DNA of 64,000 nt from Lachnospiraceae bacterium (GTDB lineage: Bacteria; Bacillota_A; Clostridia; Lachnospirales; Lachnospiraceae). The position numbers were made by a program, and so were the translations under genes. Of this stretch, positions 49,892 through 58,727 are shown one piece after another (the first letter of the stretch is position 1; each line of letters begins with the position of its first letter). A model generated the notes under the pieces. It worked only from the letters and a program-made list of their open reading frames with translations, was not told the DNA's origin and searched no databases. The DNA is taken from positions 58,075-122,074 of the forward strand of contig JAFZAZ010000007.1 in NCBI GenBank assembly GCA_017561985.1. The letters run 5' to 3'.

Positions 49892-50590
49892 TCACTCCGT
49901 TCTCAGCGTCCGCAGGTATTGCTTGTGCTCCTCCGAGACGCGGTAACTCTCGATTGCCTTCCGGATTGCTTTCTTGTGCGTCCATGGATCAAGCCTGCGC
50001 TCCTCGATATAGACGACCGCCGCGTCGTACTGCTTCGCGAGCGCCGTCGCAAAATACCATGCGGCCATCATTTTGAGATAATAATCGTCCCCCTGTTTGT
50101 CCGCCACCCACGAAAGGTACTCCGGCCGGAAATCCTCGCCCAGGAACTCGTTCATCAGCATGCGCATCCCGAAGCGCGACGTGTAAACGTGGTCCGACGC
50201 GATCCACTTCCGAACCAGCGGCAACAGCTCTGCGTGGTGCTTTGCGAACACCTTCGGGCTGGTCTGGTCGCACACCGGCCAGCAGTCGATGTACGGAAGG
50301 AACCTCTCCACCGCCGCCACGCACTTTTCAAAATCCCTGATCATCGCGATCAGGAAGAAGTGCACCAGGTTTTCCTCGTAAAATGTATGCGGAAGTTCCG
50401 CCAGAAACTCCTCTGCCTCCGCGGTTCCAAAGAATTTCTTCGCAATCGCGCGCATCGCCGGTGTTCTTACGCCGAGTATAGTGTCCGCCGGGATGTTCGG
50501 AACAAGTTTGCTCTGGAACTCCCTGTATTTTTCGTCCCGATTCGCCATAAGAAGCTCACGCACCGGGCTCTGTTTCGTCGGACTTCCCAT
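49892..50590 (-). CDS. AlkD-like DNA alkylation repair glycosylase
   Basis: A 232-residue all-helical HEAT-like protein of the AlkD/AlkC superfamily. The active-site stretch CWPVCDQTSPK carries the Trp and Asp of AlkD, and an Arg follows in TSRFGMRML. Such enzymes remove 3-methyladenine or 7-methylguanine without base flipping. ATG 50590 has AGGAGG 9 bases upstream. It has its own promoter and is followed by the cupin gene. Confidence 0.88.
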   Translation of the reverse strand: MGSPTKQSPVRELLMANRDEKYREFQSKLVPNIPADTILGVRTPAMRAIAKKFFGTAEAEEFLAELPHTFYEENLVHFFLIAMIRDFEKCVAAVERFLPYIDCWPVCDQTSPKVFAKHHAELLPLVRKWIASDHVYTSRFGMRMLMNEFLGEDFRPEYLSWVADKQGDDYYLKMMAAWYFATALAKQYDAAVVYIEERRLDPWTHKKAIRKAIESYRVSEEHKQYLRTLRTE

Positions 50591-50658
50591 ATCCGCCTTC
50601 CTCCTGATAACTGCATCACCCCGCAATCCGCCGGGACCGCGAAGATTTATTAAATCAT

Positions 50659-50687
50659 ATTATAGCAAAGGAGCCTGCCATCAGCAA
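50659..50687 (-). promoter_or_regulatory. Promoter of the alkD-like gene
   Basis: On the minus strand, -35 TTGCTG (50682-50687), 17-bp spacer, -10 TATAAT (50659-50664). Confidence 0.72.
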
Positions 50688-50726
50688 GCTCCCATACCGT
50701 TCGTTATTGAAAAAAACGACTGTCTT

Positions 50727-51407
50727 TCATTTTCCTTCCAGATATCCGGGAATCTCCGCCGGCTCCTCCGCCGCGGGAAACCCTTCGATGTTGCCGCGCT
50801 TCACCGGGAAACGGTTCGTGTACCATTTTGCCTGAACCGCCGTCATGCCGGCGTTCCGCGCTCCGACGAGCTCGTTGCTGCCGCCGTCTCCGACGAAAAG
50901 GCACTCCGCCGCCGGGATTCCCAGCCTCCGCGTCGCCTCTTCGTAGATGCCCGCGTCGGGCTTTTTCATTCCCACTTCGTACGAGAGGACGATCTCGTCA
51001 AAATACGACGCGATCTCGGACTCCATGAGCACGCGCACCTCCTCCGAGGAGCAGTTGCTCAGAATCGCTGTCTTCAGGCCCATCCTCCGAAGCGTTTTCA
51101 ACAATTCCGTCACCTCGGGGAGCACAGCCGTGAAGCAGCCGGCCTTGGTGCTGATGCGAAGATCCGTGACTGCAGCGAGCGTCGCCTCGTCGACCGTCTT
51201 TCCGCATTGCCGGAACACATACCTGATCGAGTCCTCGAAGTCGATGCTTCCCACGTACCGGTCCAGTTCCTTCTCCTCCCAGTAAATGTCAAAGGTCTCC
51301 TTGTCGATCCCGAGGTCCTCGCTCATCTCGCGCTTAGTATATTTTCTGTGTCCCCATTCCGTGACAAGTGTCTCAAAAAGATCGAAAACGACCGCTTTGT
51401 ATCCCAT
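50727..51407 (-). CDS. HAD-IA hydrolase
   Basis: A 226-residue HAD phosphatase. Motif I is VVFDLFETLVTEWG, in which the second Asp is replaced by Glu two residues after Phe (DxFET), as in HAD-IA dehalogenase-like members; motif II AILSNCS; motif III MKKPDAGIY; motif IV FVGDGGSNELVGA. GGGGG lies just before the ATG 51407. It starts 20 bases after the SPOUT methyltransferase gene. Confidence 0.82.
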   Translation of the reverse strand: MGYKAVVFDLFETLVTEWGHRKYTKREMSEDLGIDKETFDIYWEEKELDRYVGSIDFEDSIRYVFRQCGKTVDEATLAAVTDLRISTKAGCFTAVLPEVTELLKTLRRMGLKTAILSNCSSEEVRVLMESEIASYFDEIVLSYEVGMKKPDAGIYEEATRRLGIPAAECLFVGDGGSNELVGARNAGMTAVQAKWYTNRFPVKRGNIEGFPAAEEPAEIPGYLEGK

Positions 51408-51427
51408 ATTTTCCCCCGTAAAATGAT

Positions 51428-52273
51428 CTATTTTAAAAGTTCCCAGAAACTGATCGCACTTGCCGCCGCCACGTTCAGCGAATCGACGCCGTGGTGCATC
51501 GGGATCATGACCCGGTAATCGCACGCGGCGATGACTTCCTTCGGAAGCCCCGGTCCCTCCGAGCCGAGGAATACCGCAAGCTTCTCGTTTGCGCGGATCT
51601 CATCATTGTCGATATTGGTCGAGTCGTCGGTCAGTGCCATGGCAACCGTCTTGAAACCGTAGGACTGCAGCGTCCGCACGAGCGTGACGCCCTCGGTCTC
51701 CTCCTTCGTCGCATACGTCCACGGAATCTGGAACACCGTCCCCATGCTGACCCGCGAAGACCGTCTTGCGAGCGGGTCCACGGAGCCGTACGAAAAGAGA
51801 ACGCTGTCCATACCGAGCGCCGCTGCGGAACGGACGATCGCGCCGGCATTTGCCGGATTCACGACCTCAAACAGGACGACCATGCGCTTCTTGTCCCGGC
51901 AAAACTCCTCCATGGGAATCGCCGGCCGCCTCCGCATCGTCATCCAAAGACCGCGGACCAGCGCGTACCCCGTGAGCCTCGTCACAATCTCGACGCCCGC
52001 GGTATACACCGGGATCGATTCCAGTTTTTCCTTTCCCCAGTACCGCTCGATCGCCCCCAAAACAGGCGCCGCCTCGACCTCCATCCGGCCGGTTTCCACC
52101 AATATCGAGAGCGGCTCGTATCCGTCCTCGAGCGCGCGCAGGATCACGCTTGCGCTCTCCGCAACAAAGATCCCGATCTCCGGCTCAAAATAGCGGTACA
52201 GCTGCGGCTCGGAGCATTTGGTGAACACCTCAAGCTCCGGATCTGTGATGTCTTTTATCTCAATCAGATTCAT
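51428..52273 (-). CDS. TrmH/SpoU-family RNA methyltransferase
   Basis: A 281-residue SPOUT methyltransferase. The three motifs are NPANAGAIVRSAAALG, VFLGSEGPGLP and IPMHHGVDSLNVAAASAI, forming the knotted AdoMet site. An N-terminal substrate-binding domain precedes them. It 2'-O-methylates rRNA or tRNA ribose; the target is unknown. The ribosome site is weak. Confidence 0.9.
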   Translation of the reverse strand: MNLIEIKDITDPELEVFTKCSEPQLYRYFEPEIGIFVAESASVILRALEDGYEPLSILVETGRMEVEAAPVLGAIERYWGKEKLESIPVYTAGVEIVTRLTGYALVRGLWMTMRRRPAIPMEEFCRDKKRMVVLFEVVNPANAGAIVRSAAALGMDSVLFSYGSVDPLARRSSRVSMGTVFQIPWTYATKEETEGVTLVRTLQSYGFKTVAMALTDDSTNIDNDEIRANEKLAVFLGSEGPGLPKEVIAACDYRVMIPMHHGVDSLNVAAASAISFWELLK

Positions 52274-52317
52274 ATATCGTCCCGAATCTCCGGCATTGCG
52301 CCGGATTCACTCCCGAT

Positions 52318-53004
52318 TTATTTCCACGCCAGCTCGCAGTAGGCTTCATAAAACGGAATGTAGTCGCCGAGAGTACTGCTGAACATACCGCGCTGGAGGT
52401 CCTCCCATGTGACCGAATCGTCGTTGACAAGCACGTATCGGTCGTAGCTCGTGAAAAGCGCTGTTTCCTGCCTCGGCACGCCGGTGTAATGCATGAGATA
52501 CTTCCACGTGGCGTCAGGCTCGTCATACCCCTGCTGATTCTGCAAGACGAATCCGCTTCCGTCGTAATGAAGCGACGACACGTGGTATTTTTCGCCGTCA
52601 AATCTCACTTCACTCGCAAACAGATGCGGATAGTTGTTCTTCTCGGCTTCGTAGTACTCCTCCGTGCAGCCGTCGCGCTCCAGGGTGTAAAAGAGCACGA
52701 TACGGACGCTCGCTTCCTCCCTGCGCTGTGTTTTTTCGTAAAATGCAAGCCACGTATCCCTGCCGAAAATGGCGCTTCCGTTATGCATGATGACGCACCC
52801 GCTGCTCATCGCCGCCCGGATCTCACCCTCGAGCTTTCCGTCGGCAATCTCATCGGGCACGATCGTGGGAATCGGTCCCGCTTTCGTCGGCGTGGCCGTC
52901 ACGATCTCCCTCCAGTCGTCGGAATGTTCGCCCGATTTGTCTCCGCAGCCGCCGAGACTGAGCGCAGCGATCATAAGCACACCGATAAATATGGTTCGTT
53001 TCAT
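52318..53004 (-). CDS. Hypothetical lipoprotein
   Basis: A 228-residue lipoprotein with lipobox LGGC at about residue 20, a short Pro/Thr linker (TATPTKAGPIPTIVPDEI) and a mixed domain of about 170 residues beginning LEGEIRAAMSSGCVIMHNG. ATG 53004 has AAGGGG 7 bases upstream. No family recognised. The linker style matches the other lipoproteins of this window. Confidence 0.7.
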   Translation of the reverse strand: MKRTIFIGVLMIAALSLGGCGDKSGEHSDDWREIVTATPTKAGPIPTIVPDEIADGKLEGEIRAAMSSGCVIMHNGSAIFGRDTWLAFYEKTQRREEASVRIVLFYTLERDGCTEEYYEAEKNNYPHLFASEVRFDGEKYHVSSLHYDGSGFVLQNQQGYDEPDATWKYLMHYTGVPRQETALFTSYDRYVLVNDDSVTWEDLQRGMFSSTLGDYIPFYEAYCELAWK

Positions 53005-53065
53005 TTTCACACCCCTTACCCTGCAAACCGGTTCGTCCCGCGCTGCTGTCCCGGGCTTCTCCCGG

Positions 53066-53485
53066 TCACTTCAGCTCGGAGACATCGATCGTTTTTATGT
53101 TGCTCTCTGCCAAAAGTTTTGCAAACACTCCCTGCCCGGGGATCAGCGTCCCCGTAAACGTCCCGTCGTACACCGAATTCACTCCGCATGAAGGACTTCG
53201 CGACTGAAGAATCACAAGCTCGACGCCGTTGTCGATCACTTCCTTAAGCGCCAACTCCGCGCCCCTGCGGAACTCCTCGTCCACGGAGGAGCCGTCCCTG
53301 TGCCGCACCGTACCATCCACGATCTCGGCAGACTCTCGCGGCGTCGGCAGTCCTCCCATAACCTCGGGACAGACCGCATAAACTTCGTGCCCCTTTACAA
53401 ACTCCGCCACCGCTTCGCTGTAATTGTTGCCGCCGTTGTATTTGCAGTTTTCACCGAGCAGACACGCGCTTACCGCTATCTTCAC
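53066..53485 (-). CDS. DUF523 family protein
   Basis: A 139-residue protein of the DUF523 family, which includes the thiouracil desulfurase TudS. Conserved cysteines are visible in VSACLLGENCKYNGG, in VYAVCPEVMGGL, and in SRSPSCGV, which can hold an iron-sulfur cluster. It lies downstream of a small ORF and the DUF4272 gene on the same strand. Confidence 0.88.
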   Translation of the reverse strand: MKIAVSACLLGENCKYNGGNNYSEAVAEFVKGHEVYAVCPEVMGGLPTPRESAEIVDGTVRHRDGSSVDEEFRRGAELALKEVIDNGVELVILQSRSPSCGVNSVYDGTFTGTLIPGQGVFAKLLAESNIKTIDVSELK

Positions 53486-53520
53486 TGTCGTCCCTCCATG
53501 ATCTTCCGCAGTCTTGTTCT

Positions 53521-53574
53521 CTTACTCCGAGCTTCGTCCTTACGCAGCACTCCGTCCTTACTCTGAGCTGCGTC
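53521..53574. repeat. Three 18-bp imperfect tandem repeats
   Basis: Units at 53521-53538, 53539-53556 and 53557-53574 share the frame CTTAC-N10-CGTC style, for example CTTACTCCGAGCTTCGTC. They cover the end of the small ORF and the gap before the DUF523 gene. Confidence 0.75.
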
Positions 53575-53701
53575 CCTGCGCCAGCAGGCTCTCCACGAGC
53601 GCCCGTTTCTCGTACAAAACGCACCCGCCCTCGTGGTCGTCGAGCAGGATGTCACCGTCCCGCAGCGCCGTGAACAAAGGCAAGTCAAATCTCTCTTCCA
53701 T
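53558..53701 (-). CDS. Small ORF, 47 residues, unknown
   Basis: A 47-codon ORF starting MEERFDLPLFTALRDGDILL and ending in AQGRSSE. Acidic and well-formed, it lies 23 bases after the DUF4272 gene and before DUF523 on the same strand. A GGAG lies 14 bases upstream, a weak site. The stop falls within a tandem repeat, so the ORF may have been shortened by repeat change. Confidence 0.45.
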   Translation of the reverse strand: MEERFDLPLFTALRDGDILLDDHEGGCVLYEKRALVESLLAQGRSSE

Positions 53702-53724
53702 TATCGTGTTTCCAAATCTCCGTT

Positions 53725-54702
53725 TTACGCGTTCATGCTGAGATCATACCAGTCGTCGACATCTCCCGTCACAAGCCACTCCAGACCGCGGCGCCGCTCG
53801 ATGACGACGGACGGATGAAGGTTGCCGGTGGGCGACTCGGGATGCACCTTCTTGTCGTTGATCGCCCAGTTGTACCGGAAATACAGATCCAGCATGTCAA
53901 GGATATCCTCCTTGCTGCGGAGCTTGCATTTCCTGATGAAATTATCCGTCGAGCCGCTGTCCATGACAAACCCGATCGCCTTCTGACAGTCGCAGATGTC
54001 GCCCGCATCGGAGATGTCCTTGACGAGCCCCAGGCTCCAGCACAGCGCCCAGTACGCCTCATACGCCCAGTCCATATCGATCGCGTCCTGCATCGTGTAA
54101 GTGCCGTCCACAAGTTTCTTCTCCTTGGAGTTCAGCAGATCCTCCACGCCATACTGTTTGAGCATCGGCACAAAATACTCGACGCTCGCCTGATAATTAT
54201 TCTTGCCGATATCGCACGCGATCTGCGTGCAGATCAAACAGGCAATCGCGCGCCTGCAGATCGTCTCCTTGTCCCTGAGCGTGACCGCATCGTCGTTCCA
54301 GCATGTCATGAGCATGTCCGCCGCAGCGATCTTTCTCTTCCTGCAGATCTTGTTGTTTTTCTCGCGTCTCTTGCGCTGAAGCTTCGTCTCGGGAAGCTCG
54401 GCATTGAGCAGACACGGATGGTTCTGTTTGGTGAAATTCACCGCCTGCTCAAACAGAAGATCGTTGATGTTCACCAGCATTAATTTGCCGTTCTGTGCCG
54501 CAAAGAAATGTTCCTTGTCGGAAAATGTCATTTTGAAGGCCGCCTCGATCTGCCCGTCATCCCGGGTGTAAACATATCCCCAGGTGATGCCGAGCGTGCG
54601 GAAATCATCCTGCGTCATCAGGTTGTTCATCATCAACACCCTGATGGCTTCGTTTCCGAGGGCTTCCTTGAGCTGCCGGTTAAAGATCTGATTCACTTCC
54701 AT
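53725..54702 (-). CDS. DUF4272 family protein
   Basis: A 325-residue soluble protein. The C-terminal 190 residues match the DUF4272 pattern (DKETICRRAIACLI; DMDWAYEAYWALCWSLGL). The first 110 residues form another domain, with VNINDLLFEQAVNFTKQN. Function is unknown. AAGGAGG lies before ATG. Confidence 0.8.
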   Translation of the reverse strand: MEVNQIFNRQLKEALGNEAIRVLMMNNLMTQDDFRTLGITWGYVYTRDDGQIEAAFKMTFSDKEHFFAAQNGKLMLVNINDLLFEQAVNFTKQNHPCLLNAELPETKLQRKRREKNNKICRKRKIAAADMLMTCWNDDAVTLRDKETICRRAIACLICTQIACDIGKNNYQASVEYFVPMLKQYGVEDLLNSKEKKLVDGTYTMQDAIDMDWAYEAYWALCWSLGLVKDISDAGDICDCQKAIGFVMDSGSTDNFIRKCKLRSKEDILDMLDLYFRYNWAINDKKVHPESPTGNLHPSVVIERRRGLEWLVTGDVDDWYDLSMNA

Positions 54703-54768
54703 AGCTGTTTCCTCCTTGCACGCGGTTTAACTGCAATGAACTCAGGTAATAACAATCTTAAAAAAGTC

Positions 54769-55341
54769 TCAGTTTTTTACGTTCTTCATCGGCTCACCCC
54801 AGGCACCGAGGTCTCTGCCGTCATATCCGAAATACGTCTGTGCGGTCGTCTTGACCGGGGCGATCCGCGCGAGCTTCTGCTCCACGCTCTCGCCGGACGA
54901 AAGCGATTCGTCCTGAAGCACGTTGCGGATCTTGCAAAGCATGATATCGCTGTCGGCCTTCAGTATCGTATCGGTCACCTCCAGCTCAAATACAACCGGG
55001 GATTTCTCGAGCACGGGAACGTCAAGCACCGCGCCCTTTCCGATCTCCAGATCGATCTTCATCTTGTCGGGATTGCTTCCGCTCACGCAGCCGAGATAAT
55101 CGGCAACGTCCAGCAGTTCCTCGGTCACAAGGCATGCGGAAAATACTTTGCTGCGGCGGATGTTGTCCTTCGTAAGCTTGCTTCCGCCGATGCAGCACAT
55201 CACGCCGAGCTCGTCCTCCCAGATATAGCTGAACCAGCAGAAAAGGCCGAAATCGGGGTTGCCCTGCTCATCATAAGTCCCATACAAAAACAGTGTCTGC
55301 GGGCAGTAATCATTGTTTGGCTTTACACTTATTTTTCCCAT
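54769..55341 (-). CDS. Flavin reductase-like domain protein
   Basis: A 190-residue FMN-binding flavin-reductase-like protein. It begins MGKISVKPNNDYCPQTLFL, and the pattern LTKDNIRRSKVFSACLV then VPVLEKSPVVFELEV is typical of the split-barrel family. GGAGGGG lies before the ATG. Its start overlaps the end of the upstream gene by 32 bases. Confidence 0.85.
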   Translation of the reverse strand: MGKISVKPNNDYCPQTLFLYGTYDEQGNPDFGLFCWFSYIWEDELGVMCCIGGSKLTKDNIRRSKVFSACLVTEELLDVADYLGCVSGSNPDKMKIDLEIGKGAVLDVPVLEKSPVVFELEVTDTILKADSDIMLCKIRNVLQDESLSSGESVEQKLARIAPVKTTAQTYFGYDGRDLGAWGEPMKNVKN

Positions 55342-55738
55342 GATGCCCCTCCAACTTTTTGTACTGCAGCGTGACCGTCTTGTCTTCCATCTCCGATGCG
55401 CGCAACACCACGATCACCGAATCGTCACGCCACTCCACGGTCTTCAGGTTGTACTCACTGGCGCTTGCTCCGTCGTCATAAATGACCGCTTCCTTGCGGT
55501 TCAGCTCTTTTCCGTTCTTGTCTTTGAGCACAAGACGGACATCGGCTGGTCCGAACGGCCAGCCCGGATCTCCGAGCTGCTGAAAGCACAGCACGTATTT
55601 TCCGTCCGGGCTCGTCACCGAAGTGACATCCTTCGGAAAGAACCGGTTGAACGCTCCGTTCAGGTACAACAGGAAGACCGCCGCCGCTGCTACAACCGCC
55701 ACCACACTGATAATGATGATCTTTGTTATCTTTTTCAT
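55310..55738 (-). CDS. Membrane-anchored hypothetical protein
   Basis: A 142-residue protein with an N-terminal membrane helix (IIIISVVAVVAAAAVFLLYL) and an extracytoplasmic beta domain (VTSPDGKYVLCFQQLGDPGW; ASEYNLKTVEWRDDSVIVV), resembling DUF5412-like proteins. ATG 55738 has GGGGG 8 bases upstream. It overlaps the flavin reductase gene start. Confidence 0.65.
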   Translation of the reverse strand: MKKITKIIIISVVAVVAAAAVFLLYLNGAFNRFFPKDVTSVTSPDGKYVLCFQQLGDPGWPFGPADVRLVLKDKNGKELNRKEAVIYDDGASASEYNLKTVEWRDDSVIVVLRASEMEDKTVTLQYKKLEGHHGKNKCKAKQ

Positions 55739-55771
55739 TGTTTTATCCCCCACACACATCTTTTTCAGATG

Positions 55772-56869
55772 CTATTTTACGATGTAATAATGTCTCGCGC
55801 CGTCCCTGATCACAAGGAACACCGAATTGCCTGCCCAGCTTGCGATCGTACCTTCCACAACGCCTTTTGCATGCACGTTGAAATCCATATCGACAATGTC
55901 AAATGTCTTTCCGTCTTCGCTGACAAGCGCATAACCGTCGGGTCCGAAGAAGCTGGCCTCCTTGTACTGGGCCACCGTGTACTTGTACTCTTCCTCCAGG
56001 AACACGACTTCGCCTTCGTTGGTCACCGCATAAATGTATTTGTCGCAATAGCACATACTCGAATAAGACAAATACTTATTGCGGGGTATTTTCTCGGTGG
56101 GCGTTCCGGTTTTCGGCGGAACAAGGCTCATCGTCTCCATGTCGACACAGAGAACCGGATCCGGCACCCCGTCTAAGGCATCGTCGTAGAAACGCAGATA
56201 TCGGTTGTCGGCGAGGGTGTGGAACATGACGCTGTGTCCCACCGGAATATCAACCGGCTGCGTGAGACACGCCAGCTGATCGCCGTAGCCGTTGAAAATG
56301 CGGACCGTACAGTTTAAGTCAGGATCGACGACCGTCAATGTGATAAAATAGTCGTTCTTGATATACGGCGGTACGAAATTGTATCCCCACGAGCACTCTT
56401 CCCCGATAAACTGCTTGAAATCAACCGTGTTGATCTCATTTTCGTTGTAATCAAAGATGTGGAGAACCTGCGCGCTGTCCATGATCATGATGGTGTCTTT
56501 CCGGAAATAAACGCGCCCCTTCTGCAGCAGGTTCGAATCGATCTTTTTAAACTCCATCTCGTCGCAATAGAGTCGTTCTCCTTCCGTCGCCCCGCACAAC
56601 TCGCATGTCTTCGGCGCCTTTATGGTTCGCGCGAGCCACTTGTGGCCGAGCGGTTCTCCGCTCTTCTCCCCGCACACGGAACACGTCATCGGTGTCGTAC
56701 ATGTCGCCTCATTCCACGTGTGGCCGAGCGACAGCCCTTCCGTCTTTCCGCATTTTGTGCAGTGTTTCGGCTCCGTGCACGTTGCTTCCGCCCAATCGTG
56801 CTTTAGGCAGCAGCCGGACAAAATTCCCACGCACACGATCAGCAATGCTACTCCCAATACTTTTTTCAT
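55772..56869 (-). CDS. Lipoprotein with CxxC repeats and propeller-like domain
   Basis: A 365-residue lipoprotein (lipobox LSGC). Residues about 23-95 hold three tandem repeats of the form HTW..ATC..P.TC..CG...G..LGH, such as HDWAEATCTEPKHCTKCGK, which look like small knuckles. The remaining 265 residues are beta-rich, perhaps a propeller. This repeat is widespread in clostridial surface proteins. GGAGGG lies before the ATG. Confidence 0.75.
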   Translation of the reverse strand: MKKVLGVALLIVCVGILSGCCLKHDWAEATCTEPKHCTKCGKTEGLSLGHTWNEATCTTPMTCSVCGEKSGEPLGHKWLARTIKAPKTCELCGATEGERLYCDEMEFKKIDSNLLQKGRVYFRKDTIMIMDSAQVLHIFDYNENEINTVDFKQFIGEECSWGYNFVPPYIKNDYFITLTVVDPDLNCTVRIFNGYGDQLACLTQPVDIPVGHSVMFHTLADNRYLRFYDDALDGVPDPVLCVDMETMSLVPPKTGTPTEKIPRNKYLSYSSMCYCDKYIYAVTNEGEVVFLEEEYKYTVAQYKEASFFGPDGYALVSEDGKTFDIVDMDFNVHAKGVVEGTIASWAGNSVFLVIRDGARHYYIVK

Positions 56870-56970
56870 ACTCCCTCCAAAATTACCGGTTTCTTATTTT
56901 CCGTCGTACTATAGCAGAACAACCGGCCTGAGGACGCACCTATCCAAGCCGGTTGATTTTCCCGAATATC

Positions 56971-57597
56971 CTACGTTTTCTGTTTCCCCCTCCGTTTGGT
57001 AAGCCGTATTCCCTTCAGATTCTGTTTGTAGTTAAAGATATATCTGACGATCAGCAGTCCCTGCGCCGGCAGCCCGATGAAGAAGATATACCACGGGTTC
57101 GAACGGATCAGGTGAAGGTAAATGCATGTCGTAAAGGACCACACAAAAACTGTGGAATAAATAAAGAGCAGCAGGTTCGTGCGCTCCTTCCGGTTATAGA
57201 TCCAGAGCACGAGCATGCAGGACGGAATGCTCCACACAAACAGCTGCCAAATGCTGGTCTGCTTCGTGAGCTTGATGTACACAAAAAGCACGGTGAAGAT
57301 CAGCCAGATCTCGCAGCACAAAAAAACCTGCGACAGGATCTTCTGGCTTAACTCGTAGGCGCGATTCTCATCCGCTTCCTCCTTCGAATGCGCCTCTGTA
57401 ATCTGGGAGACCGGTACTTTGAAAACCTCGCTGATCGCGTAGATCGTCTCAAGGTCCGGAACGACCTCGCCCGCTTCCCATCGCGAGACCGCTTTGTCGG
57501 AATAATTGATCTGTCTGGCCAGCTCCGCCTGTGTCAGATTGTTTTCTTTTCGTAATCTCAATAAATTCTGCGATACGATCGCCTTAACATTTTCCAT
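56971..57597 (-). CDS. XRE-family regulator with membrane helices, likely leaderless
   Basis: A 208-residue protein with an XRE helix-turn-helix (NNLTQAELARQINYSDKAVS, RWEAGEVVPD) and a C-terminal region of four membrane helices. The -10 box ends 6 bases before the ATG, so the transcript should start at the A of ATG. No SD is present. The fold type is common in Clostridia; the signal is unknown. Confidence 0.83.
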   Translation of the reverse strand: MENVKAIVSQNLLRLRKENNLTQAELARQINYSDKAVSRWEAGEVVPDLETIYAISEVFKVPVSQITEAHSKEEADENRAYELSQKILSQVFLCCEIWLIFTVLFVYIKLTKQTSIWQLFVWSIPSCMLVLWIYNRKERTNLLLFIYSTVFVWSFTTCIYLHLIRSNPWYIFFIGLPAQGLLIVRYIFNYKQNLKGIRLTKRRGKQKT

Positions 57598-57603
57598 ACC
57601 GCT

Positions 57604-57632
57604 ATCATATCAGTCTTTCCCGCATAAATCAA
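57604..57632 (-). promoter_or_regulatory. Promoter abutting the start codon (leaderless)
   Basis: On the minus strand, -35 TTGATT (57627-57632), 17-bp spacer, -10 TATGAT (57604-57609), then 6 bases to the ATG. Confidence 0.7.
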
Positions 57633-57785
57633 GCATTCCGCATCAAATTCCCGCTGCAGTAGAGTCCTCTCTCGCTACAGTTCGGAGCCTTGATTCATCG
57701 CGAGAGTGCGCGCATCAACATTATCTTTACTTACACGGGAGATTTTAGGAAAATGTAACTGACTAAATCCCAGGGGGTCTTTACC

Positions 57786-58727
57786 ATGAAGGAGCCGATT
57801 CCGATTTTTTTCGCCTGCAACGACAGATACGTTCCCTATCTTGACGTCGCGATCATCTCGTTGATCGCTCATGCCTCTCCGGAAAATGAGTACCGGATCA
57901 CCGTCCTGAAGTCCGACATTTCGCCGTCCAACCAGGAGATCGTAAAGAAGCATGCGACCGACAACGTGTCCATCGAATTTTTCGACGTGCGGGAAATGCT
58001 GAAACCTGTGGAGAGCAAGCTGCCCGATGTTTTATACTACAGCCTCGCCGCGTACTACCGGTTTTTCATCGAGACCGCTTTTCCGCAGTACGACAAGGCC
58101 ATCTATCTTGACAGCGACGTGATCCTTTTGAACGATATCGCGAAGCTGTACGAGACGGACGTCACCGGCAATCTCGTCGCCGCGGTGTACGAGCAGAACA
58201 CAGACCGCAGTCCGGAATTTACAAACTACGTCGAGGAGATCATCGGCATCCCTCACAACACATACTTTAACTCCGGCGTGATGGTCATGAACCTCGCGGA
58301 ATTCCGGAAGAACAAGGTTCAGGAGAAATTCCTGTGGATGCTGACCGAGTACAATTTCGACAGTCTGGCGCCCGATCAGGAATACCTCAACGTAATCTGC
58401 CACGGCAAGGTCAAATATCTTCCGACCGGTTGGAACAAGCACAGCTTCCCCGAGCCGCCGCAGGGTGAGCTCAACCTGTGCCACTACGCTCTCTCCAACA
58501 AGCCCTGGCACTATGCGGAAGCGATCAACGGCGAATACTTTTGGGAGTACGCCAAGGGCAGCGAGTTCTACCCTTCGCTGGTCGACTCCCTCAACAACTA
58601 CTCCGACCTCGACCGTCAGCGCGACCGCGAGTCCTTTACGGAATTGATGGGCGCGATCGAGGGTATCAAGAGAAGCAATCGGACGTTCCGAAAATTATGG
58701 TTTAAGCGCGAGGTGTGCCATGGCTAG
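57786..58727 (+). CDS. Glycosyltransferase family 8 protein
   Basis: A 313-residue GT-A fold glycosyltransferase. The nucleotide-sugar DxD is YLDSDVILLND (about residue 110), with an N-terminal IPIFFACNDRYVPYL and a C-terminal His in LCHYALSNKPWHY. GT8 enzymes use UDP-glucose or UDP-galactose. AGGGGG lies 8 bases before ATG. It overlaps the acyltransferase gene by 8 bases. Confidence 0.9.
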   Translation: MKEPIPIFFACNDRYVPYLDVAIISLIAHASPENEYRITVLKSDISPSNQEIVKKHATDNVSIEFFDVREMLKPVESKLPDVLYYSLAAYYRFFIETAFPQYDKAIYLDSDVILLNDIAKLYETDVTGNLVAAVYEQNTDRSPEFTNYVEEIIGIPHNTYFNSGVMVMNLAEFRKNKVQEKFLWMLTEYNFDSLAPDQEYLNVICHGKVKYLPTGWNKHSFPEPPQGELNLCHYALSNKPWHYAEAINGEYFWEYAKGSEFYPSLVDSLNNYSDLDRQRDRESFTELMGAIEGIKRSNRTFRKLWFKREVCHG

